Below are positions 1 to 9,904 of a DNA stretch of 64,000 nt, in pieces. The stretch is from Branchipolynoe longqiensis. Lineage: Eukaryota > Annelida > Polychaeta > Phyllodocida > Polynoidae. The DNA lies in assembly GCA_030323885.1 (NCBI GenBank), contig CM059187.1:134504029-134568028 (forward strand), read 5' to 3'. The notes under the pieces were generated by a model that worked only from the letters and a program-made list of their open reading frames with translations, was not told the origin of the DNA and did not search any database. The first letter of the stretch is position 1, and each line of letters begins with the position of its first letter. The position numbers and the translations under genes were made by a program.

Positions 1-270
1 ACAATTATCTAGATTTGATTCTACATATCTAACTTAGATTCTGGTGCACTTATTAAACATTTGTCGTCACATATAAGGGAATACTGAGTGAATTTAATAG
101 ATGATATGACCATAGATGTTGCCAGGATGTAAAACTCCAACAGCCAACCAACCAATTTAATAGAACCTGTTACTGCAGAAGCCGATGGTGTTAAGAGTTT
201 TGGCAAGCATGCCAAAATTAATTTAGCATGTTTGCACTTCAAATATCCAAAAGTTACCCATTGGGTTAAC
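1..270 (-). mobile_element. TTAA-family MITE, partial (cut by window start)
   Basis: The text from 'acaattatctagatttgat' through 'cagaagccgatggtg' to 'atatccaaaagtta' matches the inner part of the TTAA-flanked repeat seen complete at 51141-51495 and 42402-42741, in the same orientation. The left terminus is outside the window. A 52-bp SINE stub (102-153) interrupts it. Confidence 0.75.
102..153 (+). mobile_element. Severely 5'-truncated SINE stub with 11-bp target duplication
   Basis: Only the last ~52 bp of the abundant SINE tail is present (gatatgacc, gatgttgccagg, then CCAA repeats). It is flanked on both sides by AATTTAATAGA (91-101 and 154-164). The insertion splits the MITE at 1-270, whose other copies read straight through this point. 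Confidence 0.8.
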
Positions 271-351
271 AAAAGAACTAGAAAGTCCAGAAATTTGTGT
301 ATTGAGACATCTGATATTCTTGCTATTCAGCAATAGCAAGGAATAAACAAC

Positions 352-475
352 GCCCTGTGAGCCAATACTAAGCACTATAAAGTCGCCATCAGTGAGCAGT
401 ATCACAAGTCGGTACCAGTCCTGATATCACCTTAGATGTTGCTAGAACATAAAACCCCATAAACATGCCAACTAA
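352..475 (+). mobile_element. SINE tail fragment
   Basis: It contains 'actataaagtcgcc', 'cacaagtcggtacc', 'cctgatat' and 'ccttagatgttgctag', the 3' half of the recurrent SINE. No head or core is visible. 476-1270 beyond it holds no gene that I can support, only unclassified AT-rich sequence. Confidence 0.65.
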
Positions 476-1269
476 CATCTCGGGTGTCATAACCGTTCCA
501 AGAGTATACAGGCTGTCAAGAAATCAAGTTACGGTATACACATTTATCACTGTGACACTGTCCCAATAGACGAGTTCATAATTCCAACTGCGCATGCGCT
601 GAAAATGGTGTCCAAAGCAAAACAAATGCACGCGCTCATTAGGTTTACCTGTGTTCGCGCTCATTAGGTTTACCTATGCACGCAGTACGAAACATCTGTG
701 TTTCTATTTATTTATTTTTTAATCAAATCGAACAATTTGGCATACACATGGACCTACTTAAACAACATAATGATGTAATGAATATATTTAAGGCACAACT
801 ATCCATCATTTTGAGCTGAGAAATATCCAATTCCCCACTTAGGCTGATAATGTTCACATCATCATTAGCACTCATAGTTTCAGCTGAGGGCACATGCTCT
901 GTCTAATTTTCCTTTTCATATAGAAAAATGTAATCATGGTCCAAATTCCATGATTTTAAGAAGTATCAACCATTGATATTTTTTAATTTGGTATTCTAAC
1001 TTTCAAACTCTAGCTCAAATGTGTTGTAACAAGCTAGCAGATTCCATAGCAGCGCTCACTGCGTCGCCATGAACCATCTGCTTCGCGTGGGTTTGTTTTG
1101 CTTTTACACATCCGACAATGCACAGCACGGCTGGAATTACGAACCCATCTATTGTGCCTATAGGTGTTGACAGTTGTGCCGATTGCCCATTGGCTGGCTG
1201 ACAAATAACCATCAATGCAAATAAATCTACAACTGTACTCTTCTCACATACAGCAATCACACGAAGAAA

Positions 1270-2421
1270 CCTACAATGCACACTAGGAAACCAAACACTG
1301 GAAAGTGTAAATCACTACAAATACCTAGGCCTAGAACTAGATAGCCAGCTAAACTACAATCTGTGTGTAACAAAAATCATACAAAAAGTAAATCACAAAC
1401 TATGGCTATTTGCTAAACTAAGAAACTATATGACACAAGATATGTCAATAAAAATCTTCAAAGGCATGGTACTCCCCTACTTTGACTATGGGGATGTAAT
1501 CTACATGGGTGCTAAAAAAAGAGATACTTAAAAAATTGCAGATACTACAAAATAGGGCCCTGAAAATCTGCCTGAAAGTAGACAAACTACACCCCACTTA
1601 TGACCTACACAAAAGAACTAAATTAAAGCTACTAAAAAACAGAAGGATAATCCACCTAAAAACATTAGCATATGGATATTGCCAAGACATTAAGCGTCTA
1701 ACCCAACCACTAAGGGACACCAGAGCAAGCAAGGCACCACTACTAAGACAGACCAGAAGCCAGATCAAAGCCCATGAAAGGAGCACACTGGACATGGCCG
1801 CCAAGGCATGGAATGCGCAAACGGTGAAAGAAAGACAAATCCCTGACCTAAAAACATACAAAAAATATCTGTGCAAAATAAAAACTGGGAACCCCAACTG
1901 AACTGCACTACAAGGGGGCAGGTGATATGTCACAGCCCACCAACTGGACAGCCCAGGGCGGGATAACCGTAAATATAAAAGCCAGATAACATATCCAACA
2001 ACAATATAAATCAAATCAAATTCAAACAAACATAACTCAACTACCTATTATGTACAGGCCTATGGACATGTAAATAAAATAGGCTAGTATAGAATTAAGT
2101 AGAAAAAAAGCGGAAAACTCTTCCCAAGAAAACCCCAAAACACTAACATAGAACCCTAAGAAAACAACTAACATAGTAATAAGAATAGAACAAAAATTCA
2201 ATGCCAAGAGGGCCCAAAAAAACCTAACATAGGGTACTAAACGTACCAACAGATCTATCTGCTACTGAAATGCAGACAATCAAATAACTTATCAGCAGCT
2301 ACTGCTTGGTAAGACAACACCAACACTACAGCTGGCCAGCATTGAAAACAAGCCTGGTTACCCGGGCTTACATGCTATGGACAGTATAAATACAGCCTCA
2401 ATAAAAGAATATTAAAAAAAG
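1270..2421 (+). mobile_element. Jockey/CR1-like LINE, 3' part (broken RT C-terminus and 3' UTR)
   Basis: Read with one base removed from the 7-A run at ~1513, the strand encodes LESVNHYKYLGLELDSQLNY, then KIFKGMVLPYFDYGDVIY and KLQILQNRALKICLKV. This is the thumb/C-terminal part of a non-LTR reverse transcriptase. The frame ends at ~1901 and is followed by an A-rich 3' UTR ending in AATAAAAGAAT. The element at 16330-20075 has the corresponding segment (LESVDSYRYLGVDLD) and a similar 3' end, so they are one family. It is dead: 5' truncated and frameshifted. Confidence 0.8.
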
Positions 2422-2888
2422 ATCATTACATCTATTTAATCTCCAACCATCTCTGCTCTTCTTTCCATTCTTTGCATTACACTGAAGCTTTGATTAGTTA
2501 TTTTCAAAATACATCAAATATGCTATATATACCTTTGTAAATGCCTTCTTTTTTTTTCTCTACTTTTAATTAAAACTCACCGATATTATGGATCCATCAG
2601 TGATTATCACAAATTGAAGATTAACACGCGGTAAGATTACTAATATATTTTGTTAACAATGTAAGTATTAGATTAGATTGGATGTTTAGAGGTCGATGTA
2701 ATGATCTAGAATTGTTGACGATTCCCTGCACATGACAGAAGGAATCGATGTGAGATACTGGCAGTTGAATGTTGTATGTAGATGAGTTTTACACGGTTTC
2801 TGTGTTTCACCATCATTACTCAGGGAGCTCTTGTTATTACCGACAGCGGACATATGGTAATTTGAGCAGCGCCCCACCCAGCAAATGG

Positions 2889-3452
2889 TTGAACTTGGCT
2901 GTTCCTTTGTCATTTATGGTTGAACAAATATATAGACATGTCTGTTAATTTGTAACTTATGGTTGAACAAATATACAGACTTGGCTGTTAATTTGTCACC
3001 CATGTTTGAACAAATATACAGTCTTGGTTGTTCATTTGTCACTCATGGTTGAATAAATATACAGACATAGCTCTTCATTTGTAACTTATGGTTGAACAAA
3101 TATAGATTTTGCTGTTAATTTGTCACTCACAGTTGAACAAATATACAGACTTGGGTGTTACTTTTTTACTAATGGTTGAGTAAATATACAGACTTGGCTG
3201 TTAATTTGTCACTCACTGTTGAACAAATATACAGACTTGGGTGTTACTTTGTTACTAATGGTTGAGCAAATATACAGACTTGGCTGTTAATTTGTCATTC
3301 ACTGTTGAACAAATATACAGACTTGGGTGTTACTTTGTTACTGATGGTTGAGCAGATATACAGACTTGGCTGTTAATTTCTCACTCATGGTTGAATAAAT
3401 ATACAGATATGGCTGTTGATATGTTACTAATGGTTGAACCAATATACAGACT
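2889..3452. repeat. 43-bp minisatellite, ~13 copies
   Basis: Unit consensus atggttgaacaaatatacag then acttggctgttaatttgtca then ctc, 43 bp. The first copies are irregular; from ~3130 two variants alternate (ggctgttaatttgtc and gggtgttactttgtt), giving an 86-bp dimer. No coding frame is maintained. Confidence 0.9.
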
Positions 3453-3641
3453 TACTGCATCACCTTCGCGAGTTTATTGTACTCCTGGGGCTTTATGCAT
3501 TCATGTCTAATCGTTCTTTTTGTTTTTTAAATTGAAAAGTCATAGTTTGTCAACTCTTAAAATATTTGCATACAGCCATGTCCCCCATCCCTCCGCACAC
3601 GCACATACACACCAACAACACATTGCAAAAATACATATGTG

Positions 3642-3690
3642 CATACAATACATACATACATACATACATACACACACACACGTGTGTACG
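3642..3690. repeat. (ACAT)n and (AC)n microsatellite
   Basis: A run of ACAT tetranucleotides (~3642-3672) merges into CACACACA and then TGTGTACGTGTACG. The reading frames across it (Tyr-Ile-His-Thr) are low-complexity artefacts. Confidence 0.9.
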
Positions 3691-3907
3691 TGTACGTTAC
3701 CCACAATACCATCGAGTCAGGTTGCTTGTAAAATCATGTCCGTTGGTATGACAAATTGATCGTTGCTATTTCCACCTGTATGGGGAGTGGGCGTAGCTCG
3801 TAACACCTTTAGATAGCAGTTGATAACATTGTATAATTAGAACTTTATCCTTCTTTGATACAGCGGGCTTTCCAATAGAGTCACTCTATATGTATTCATG
3901 TTCAAAC

Positions 3908-4045
3908 GCACATACATGCATACATACATACATACATACATACATACATACATACATACATACATACATACATACATACATACATACATACATACATACA
4001 TACATACATACATACATGCACACGTATGGGTACATACATACATAA
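3908..4045. repeat. (ACAT)n microsatellite, left of SINE
   Basis: About 27 uninterrupted ATAC/ACAT units, then gcacacgtatgg and three more units. It abuts a SINE starting at ~4046, and the same motif resumes at 4229. Confidence 0.9.
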
Positions 4046-4228
4046 ATGATTGTGGCCGAATTAGTAAAATACAGGCTTCCCGTGCGGAAGGTCGGGAGAT
4101 CAAAACCCAGCTGAGTCAAACCATGACTTACACAATTGATTCTTGTTGCTACTAGCCTGGTGCTTGGCATAACTAGGATAGGCCAAGGACTGGTTAGCTT
4201 AGTATCAGGATAATGTGACTGAGTGGGA
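4046..4228 (+). mobile_element. tRNA-derived SINE between two (ACAT)n arrays
   Basis: It has the tRNA-like head (caggcttcccgtgcggaagg, tcgggagatcaaaaccc), then the linker gagtcaaaccatgactta and the conserved core (ggactggttagcttagtatc, then aggataatgtgactgagtgg). It stops where the second (ACAT)n array begins. The same arrangement recurs at 8598-8845. Confidence 0.8.
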
Positions 4229-4415
4229 CATACATACATAACATACATACATACATACATACATACATACATACATACATACATACATACATACATACAT
4301 ACATACATACATACATACATACATGCATACATGCATACATACATGCATATATATACACATGCATTTGCATACTCACTCGTGTCCGTTTGAAAGTACACTG
4401 ATTTTTAATTGACAT
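4229..4415. repeat. (ACAT)n array with a shared unique tail
   Basis: About 28 ACAT units, then gcatttgcatactcactcg, tgtccgtttgaaa and ttttaattgacat. The tail after the array recurs at ~8774-8832 behind another SINE and ACAT run, so array and tail belong to one dispersed unit. Confidence 0.75.
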
Positions 4416-4621
4416 TCTATCAAATATATCCGAGTAATAACATGGCTATAATCAAAAATGTATAACCCTACACTTTGACACCCTACACTCACACTTAACA
4501 CCTTCTCCACTCTCCGCCACTGTGTGTGCGCCTTGTGAACATGCCTTCTCACAACGAGGCTTTCCATACCGGAAGTGGAAGCCGTGCATGCCCGTGACGT
4601 GTGCATGCGCAGTGCTACTTG

Positions 4622-4821
4622 TACAGTAAAACCTCTCTAAACGACCACCTCCACAGATCGACCACTCCCCTATATCGATCACTTTATTTGGGTCCCAAAC
4701 GATCGCCAATACAATACCATTGTAAAGATTTTTTTTTTTTAATCCCTAAGCCGAACACCTCCCTAAATGGACCATTTAACTTTGGTCCCATGGTCGGTCG
4801 TTTTAGAGAGGTTTTACTGTA
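4622..4821. mobile_element. pogo/Tigger-like MITE (TA-flanked)
   Basis: 200 bp with terminal inverted repeats TACAGTAAAACCTCTCTAAA and its complement (TTTAGAGAGGTTTTACTGTA). Internal inverted text 'cgaccacctcc', 'ggtcccaaacgatcg' and 'ggtcccatggtcggtcg' gives it a palindromic fold. CAGT...ACTG ends at TA are typical of pogo-type mariner MITEs. A sister copy is at 55598-55779. Confidence 0.85.
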
Positions 4822-4829
4822 CTTGTTTT

Positions 4830-6205
4830 GGGCCTTGTGGGGGGCCGGGGGGGGGGGGATCCAGTGTCCCATTTCATTAACCATTCACACTGTATATTTA
4901 CGTTAACTCTTCTTTGTTCACATGATCGGTGAGTAGCGTTTCTATAACGGGTCAGAGTTTTTTTCTCCTTTCTCTCACTCACTGTCACTCACTGTCTCTT
5001 GGCTCAACCAAGTGTGGCGCGGCCAGACCAACCTTGTCTGTTTTTGTGGGGTCTCCCCCTCCCCCTCCCCCCACTGTCCCACTCCTCCATTTCGACCATC
5101 TCAATTAATAGGGAATGTGCGCTTGTGCCTGGGCGTGGAAGGTGTAGATAACTTCCGCTTGTTTCCAGTCAGTATTTCACCTAGAATATGAACATCTCAT
5201 CATGTTCTGGTTTTGTGTGTTTTGTCTTCAGTTTCCTACTCGAACCAAAATCTGAACATGTTCTCTGTTAGCAACTTATGCTTATTTCAGCAATGTTGCT
5301 AGGAATGGAAAGCAGCTCTCCTAGTAGTTTTTTTTACAGGTACCACCTTGGAACGTCATGGAATGTTGTAAAAGCTTGATGACTCTTAGCCACATTTAAT
5401 CTTGGTTATTTTTCTTTTGTGTTTTAAACCCTCTCATTTACTAGTCTTAAATAGTTCAGACCATTATCTTAGGGTTTTTTTAAACAGCGCCTCGATGGTA
5501 ATTTGATTAAACCTTTTGTTTTTAGTCTATTATTGTATTGAAATATATTAGAATATTTTCTTCAAATATATTGGACAATCAAGAAGGATGTACTTTAGTA
5601 ATTTAGACTATAACAAACTTGATGTATGTTGAATTTATTTTTCACATATTACTCATTGCGTTCACAAAATTCAATGTTAATATTGCCTCCTTTTCCTGTG
5701 TGCATATCGACTATATTTAGTTTAAATTGTAACGCACTTCATTTCCCGATCACATTTCAATCACTAACCCTTTGTACCTACACAAAAGCTATCCTGTGTG
5801 TGTGTGTGACAGACAGATACAGAGACAAGTGTACCTTGAATTGGTATCATTTCTACTTCAGAGGAATATGTGCAGGATCCGTATGGGGCTTGGAAAGTCT
5901 TGAACTTCATTTTCCCCATTTCAAGGCCTTGAAATGCTTTGAATTTAATCTGTTTTGGTTAATTAATCTTGAAAAGCCTTGAATTCCATTAAACTGTTCC
6001 CACTGATCTAAATTAGTCCGAAATCGGCAATCGCCATTCACCATTGTTTTTTTTTCTCCTGAAATCCAAATGAAAATCGTATTGAATTCCTATCAAAAAC
6101 AGCCTTGAAATGCCTTGAAATAGCCTTGAATTCCATGTGTACAGACCCTGTATGTTGATTCACCTCATGATTGCTGACCATCCATTATTCTATCACCCGC
6201 TGCAG
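4830..6205. other. Upstream non-coding stretch with no gene seen
   Basis: AT-rich sequence with homopolymer runs (G run at ~4850, T runs). Repeated 'cttgaaatgcctt' variants at 5890-6140 form a small degenerate repeat (several CCTTGAA copies). I found no convincing 5' Dab exon here. It is either 5' flank or intron. Confidence 0.5.
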
Positions 6206-6432
6206 GAAGTGCCCCAGACAAGATGGACCCTGTTCGGTTCCAGGAAGGCGGTGTTAATTTTAAAGCCAAGTTGATTGGTCTGGAAAATGTGCCAGATGCC
6301 CGAGGCGACAAGATGTGTCAAGACGCCATGCAGAAGCTGAAGGGCATGGTCAAGTCTGCCAAGGCGCACAAACCCAAAATCACCATCAACGTGTCACTCG
6401 AGGGGCTCAAGATCATTGATGACATCTCCCAG
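6206..6432 (+). CDS. Dab: Dab exon: N-terminal half of PTB domain
   Basis: The exon follows a tgcag acceptor, ends at cag|gtattt, and encodes about 75 residues after two bases that complete an upstream codon. It contains the Dab signature FKAKLIG, then VPDARGDKMCQDAM, KLKGM, and a strand reading ITINVSLEGLKIIDD. These correspond to the first strands and the first helix of the Dab PTB fold, which binds phosphoinositide and NPxY peptides. An in-frame ATG at 6223 could be read as a start. In known Dab proteins a basic N-terminal extension precedes this point, and the in-frame SAPDK before the ATG looks like the end of that extension, so I treat this as an internal exon. Confidence 0.93.
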
Positions 6433-6562
6433 GTATTTATTGGAAATTATGCGCTCTCTTTGTTTCATGGGTGTCAAAATGTTGCAGATTGTGGGACATG
6501 AAAATCTCATGGCAATGCTCGAAAAGTAGGTTTCGTTGTTTTGGAGGTTATGATGAGTAGGT

Positions 6563-6626
6563 GAATATCTCAAATATATATATTTGAGATATTCATTATT
6601 ACTAACATATATGTTAGTAATAATGA
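6563..6626. repeat. Two overlapping perfect palindromes
   Basis: 6563-6594 is a perfect 32-bp palindrome with arms GAATATCTCAAATATA. 6593-6626 is a perfect 34-bp palindrome with arms TCATTATTACTAACATA. They share two bases and lie in the intron after the first PTB exon. No related element was seen elsewhere in the window. Confidence 0.95.
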
Positions 6627-6639
6627 TTAGAGTAATGTT

Positions 6640-7370
6640 ATGGATGATGATGTCATTAGGGCTGGAAGACCAATGCTTTCAGCACTGACATGTTTTTTAT
6701 TCAGAGGAATAAAATCCCTTAAACAAAAACTAAGCTAAAGCCAGCCCTAAGCGATAATGCGCCCATATTAAAGTAGGTTTTATTTAATTAACTATCTGGG
6801 TAAATCGGCCATATCTTTTATTACTAGGCAGTTTCATTCTGGCTATTTTGCTTTGGAAAAATCCCCTGTGGTGTTATATATACATACCATGTTACCACCC
6901 CAGTCCCTGTGAATTCACCTGTAAAACCACTAATCACTGCATGGACCAGTTTGATTTCATGCACATGCGTACCCCTGTCGAAAATGCACATGGTTGCCAA
7001 AGGATATGATCATCCTCATAAACTAACCATTGTTTCGCTCTTTGCACATTGTGCTTTTCATACACGAATACGTACTATTAGATTAGATTAAAGTGTTTGA
7101 GCTGTATTCTCAGGCCAAGTCGGAGACTCCACCTTCAGGGCCCCACTACATGTGGTGAGGAGGCTCTGTTCAGTTTTGTCATGTATATCAATGAATTTGA
7201 ATCTGCTGGTTTTTGTTGGGTATATCCTGGAATTTGTAGTTCATCTGGTATTGCTGTTAACATATGAATGGAATCTTGGCTTTATTCTGTCTGCGAAGTG
7301 TGTAATGTCCCACAACATGAACTATCAATATATTTTTTAACTGGTTTCTTTGTTCTCCCTGCGTATCCAG
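6640..7370. other. Dab intron, no further gene seen
   Basis: Ordinary intron sequence with a T-rich tract and acceptor before 7371. Short open frames here lack splice logic or recognisable products. Confidence 0.5.
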
Positions 7371-7505
7371 AACGTGATGCACCACCATGCTGTGCACAAG
7401 ATTTCATTCATCTCACGCGACATCACCGATGCGCGTGCGTTTGGCTACATATACGGGCTTGGCGAGGGCAAGCACCAGTTTTTCGGGATCAAGACTGACA
7501 AACCG
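7371..7505 (+). CDS. Dab: Dab exon: central PTB domain
   Basis: Forty-five codons between a gtatccag acceptor and a ccg|gtaaag donor, phase 0 at both ends. The product includes HHHAVHKISFISRDITDARA, then FGYIYG and HQFFGIKTDK. This is the diagnostic middle of the Dab PTB domain, the strands that form the peptide-binding groove. HHxVHKISFI and the KTDK ending resemble the fly and invertebrate Dab form more than vertebrate Dab2. It joins in frame with DDISQ of the preceding exon and AEGLVLTLRDLFQ of the next. Confidence 0.95.
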
Positions 7506-7589
7506 GTAAAGCGTCTTTTAAATATAGTCGGGATCAAGACAAGTCAAATAGAGATACTTTCCTGATGCGCGAGAAGGAAGAACAGAGGC

Positions 7590-8110
7590 GGAGGTGGGAA
7601 AACTGAGGCGTTTATTGTGACGCCTCGGGCAACATACAGAGAAACAGTGAAATAACAATAAATGACAAAGTAAGGTACAAACAGGGTAACTGAGGAGGTA
7701 AACAGGCTGAGGAGGCAGAGCAATACAGGGGGCTCATGAGGAGCAGGGGGCTCGCGAGGAGCAAAGAGTCAGGGGCTCATGAGGAGCAGAGGATAAATAG
7801 TGAGGGGCTCATAAGGAGCAGTGTCAGAGTTGGTAGAGGGGGGGCCGAGGAGCCCTCCGCCGCAGAGGGGGGAGGGTAGAGGAGGGAGAGTTGGGTGGGT
7901 GGGTGGAGAAGAAAAAGGGCAGAGAGCTGGAAGGCGGCTGGAGGCTGAGTGCCTGAGGGAGGCCGGCGGGCGGCCTTATAAGGGGGGAAGTGAGCAGAGG
8001 CAGGAGGGGGTGAGTCGCTCAGGGGGGAGGTGAGCAGTGGCGGGGGTGAGTCGCTCAGGGGCGGGGGGAGGTGAGCAGTGGCGGGGTCCCCTGCACAAAC
8101 GAAATGCTTC
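7590..8110 (-). mobile_element. Solo-LTR-like unit, GC-rich (TATA to AATAAA)
   Basis: Read on the - strand: ggtcgtaatgcgaagcattt, GC/CT-rich repeats (cactgctcacctccccc), CTTATAAGGCCGCCCG, then CCACCCACCCACCC, several 'ctcctcatgagccccc' repeats, and CAATAAACGCCTCAG followed by ccacctccgcctctgt. A TATA-like box, a ~380-nt transcribed part and a poly(A) signal with no ORF look like U3-R-U5. The copy at 14150-14620 shares the order of all these blocks. Confidence 0.55.
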
Positions 8111-8499
8111 GCATTACGACCAATCTTAACAACTGCAATAACGCTGAAATAATTGTCATAAATAATAATTTCATGGTGATTCACATTTCAATTTGTTTCA
8201 CTATACAAGAAAATGATAATACAAAAAAATGTGATCTTCAATAAGTATAAATATATCATAGCTATAGCTAGAAATATTTGTTTGGGGTGAAAGATTTTTT
8301 GGTGGGGGGGGGGGGGGAGATAAATTCTTGGAACGAATGAGGGCTGAAGGCATGATGCACTAGGGTAATCTAGGGGTATGCCCCCGGGAAAATCTTTATG
8401 CTTGAGGCTCTGAAATGCCATTTCAGACCGGCTACTCACCCCATCCCTCTTCCCCCGAAAGCTACGGCCTTGATGATGATTGCGAGTTCCTGCAAAAAA

Positions 8500-9011
8500 A
8501 TTTTAGATACATGGAATAGATTGGCCGTTAAAACCTCTTACTTTAATTTGAAGTAATTTTTATTTTAATAACGGGTTAAATTTGGAGATATTTGAACACA
8601 ATTAGTAAAAATGCAGGCTTCCCATGCGGATGGTCGGGAGATCAAAACCCGGCTGAGTCAAACCATGACTTACAAAATTGATACTTGTTGCTACTAGCCT
8701 GGTGCTTGGCATTACTAGGATAGGACAAGGACTGGTTAGCTTAGTATCAGGATAATGATACATACATACATACATGCATTTGCATACTCACTCGTGTCCG
8801 TTTGAAAATGCACTGGTTTTTAATCGACATCAATTTTGGTGTGCACACTGAAATGCTAAACATCTTGGTAATTTGGTTTACTATTTACAAGCATAGCAGA
8901 CTAGTGCAGGAGGAATACATGTTTACTAAGTGCATCAAGTTGGATATGTAGGATCAAATCTTTGCAAGTGTTTTGGTTTAGGATATGTTATGCTTTCAGA
9001 TTATGCGGCAT
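8500..9011 (+). mobile_element. TTAA-family MITE split by a SINE composite
   Basis: The left part (ttactttaatttgaagtaat to ggagatatttgaacac) and right part (agtgcatcaagttggatatg, tgctttcagattatgcggc) match the family seen intact at 25226-25584. Between them at ~8598-8845 sits a SINE with a short ACAT run and the 'tttgcatactcactcg' tail. Confidence 0.65.
8598..8845 (+). mobile_element. SINE plus (ACAT)n plus tail, second copy of the composite
   Basis: It has the same order as 4046-4415: head (caggcttcccatgcggatgg), core (ggactggttagcttagtatc), a short run of ACAT units at ~8757, then gcatttgcatactcactcg and ttttaatcgacat. Here the microsatellite has only about four units, against about 28 in the other copy. 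Confidence 0.75.
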
Positions 9012-9115
9012 TAATTAATTCATCAGAACCTCAAACTGACTGAGCTTTTCACGAACTGAACTCAGAATTTCCCCTACCCAGGTGTCATTGTAAGAGTGTC
9101 TTCGCTTTTATTCAG

Positions 9116-9298
9116 GCGGAAGGGTTGGTGCTCACCCTTCGTGATCTCTTCCAAGTTGTCTTTGAAATGAAGAAGCAGGAAGTTGAAGCCGCCAAAGCCC
9201 GCAAGTCGGCCAAAGAAGATGACAAGTCCAAAGATCAAGACAAGAACACCGATAAGGCCAGCCCAGAGAAGCCATCTGCTCAAGAGGCGCCCTATGAC
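9116..9298 (+). CDS. Dab: Dab exon: C-terminal PTB helix and charged linker
   Basis: Sixty-one codons, phase 0 at both ends (acceptor ttattcag, donor gac|gtaagt). It starts with AEGLVLTLRDLFQVVFEMKK, the C-terminal helix that closes the Dab PTB fold. It continues as a highly charged Lys/Glu/Asp/Ala-rich stretch of about 40 residues ending SAQEAPYD, probably a helical, flexible linker to the endocytic tail. The helix is strongly conserved across Dab proteins. The linker composition is typical but its sequence is not conserved as far as I can judge. Confidence 0.93.
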
Positions 9299-9752
9299 GT
9301 AAGTATCCCGTTGCATAGCCTTGTTGTGATGTCACTTCCTGGTTGTGTGTTGTGGAGCACAGATATGGTGGTGTTAGTAACATTGTTGAGAAGGAACAGT
9401 TTTATAATGTATGTATGTAGCAGCTGCACCTTTTGCTGTTTTCTTGCCATGTGCATATTACTAATGCTTTTATTTTTCACTATGCACACAATGTATGCTC
9501 CACAAGCACTTAATCAAAGCTCTAAAGAGCTTTTCACTATTTAAAAAGAAGAAAAAACCCATGAAAGTGCATCGACTCGCACAGTTTTGTCAAAAGTAAT
9601 ATGGTGTTGCCATAGTTGTGGCAAGTCCGTGATCAGCTTGTTCCATTGTGTCACTTAAGGACTTGGAGGTGTTCACTTTGTGGTTTTTGTTTGTTTGTTT
9701 TATTTGTGGTTTTTTAAATGCTTTGACCTTAAAGCTGGTTTTGCTATTTCAG

Positions 9753-9803
9753 GATAGTTTCAAATCCCTGTTGTTTGGCACGTTGATTGATGTCAACAAG
9801 CAG
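9753..9803 (+). CDS. Dab: Dab small exon of 17 codons (DSFKSLLFGTLIDVNKQ)
   Basis: A 51-bp open segment lies between a strong acceptor (gctatttcag) and a donor (cag|gtgggt), phase 0 on both sides, so it joins the flanking exons without changing frame. It reads DSFKSLLFGTLIDVNKQ. Its position right after the PTB-proximal linker suits Dab gene structure, where short, alternatively used exons follow the PTB region. I do not recognise a defined motif. Support is splice signals, open phase-0 frame and position only. Confidence 0.72.
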
Positions 9804-9904
9804 GTGGGTGTGAGTGTCTGTCCGCCATAGGACGTGTTTCAGTAAGCCGGTTCACAGATTGCTGTCGCTGGAGTACAGCTGTTACTGCCGATGTGCTGGT
9901 TTCA

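Noticed and set aside
1598..2249. Hydrophobic - strand frames resembling membrane proteins
   Set aside because: They are the antisense of an A-rich LINE 3' end, which translates to Leu/Phe/Val-rich text.
2889..3452. CRISPR-like array
   Set aside because: Units are contiguous and degenerate with no unique spacers, and the genome is metazoan.
3837..4415. Long open frames of Tyr-Val-Cys-Met or Tyr-Ile-His-Thr repeats
   Set aside because: They are translations of (ACAT)n microsatellites.
5626..5982. 118-codon open frame upstream of the first PTB exon, considered as a 5' Dab exon
   Set aside because: Hydrophobic, AT-driven sequence with no basic extension typical of Dab N-termini and no suitable donor.
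7777..8184. 135-codon proline-rich frame on the - strand
   Set aside because: It overlaps the C/T-rich part of a solo-LTR-like repeat and has no homologous or splice support.
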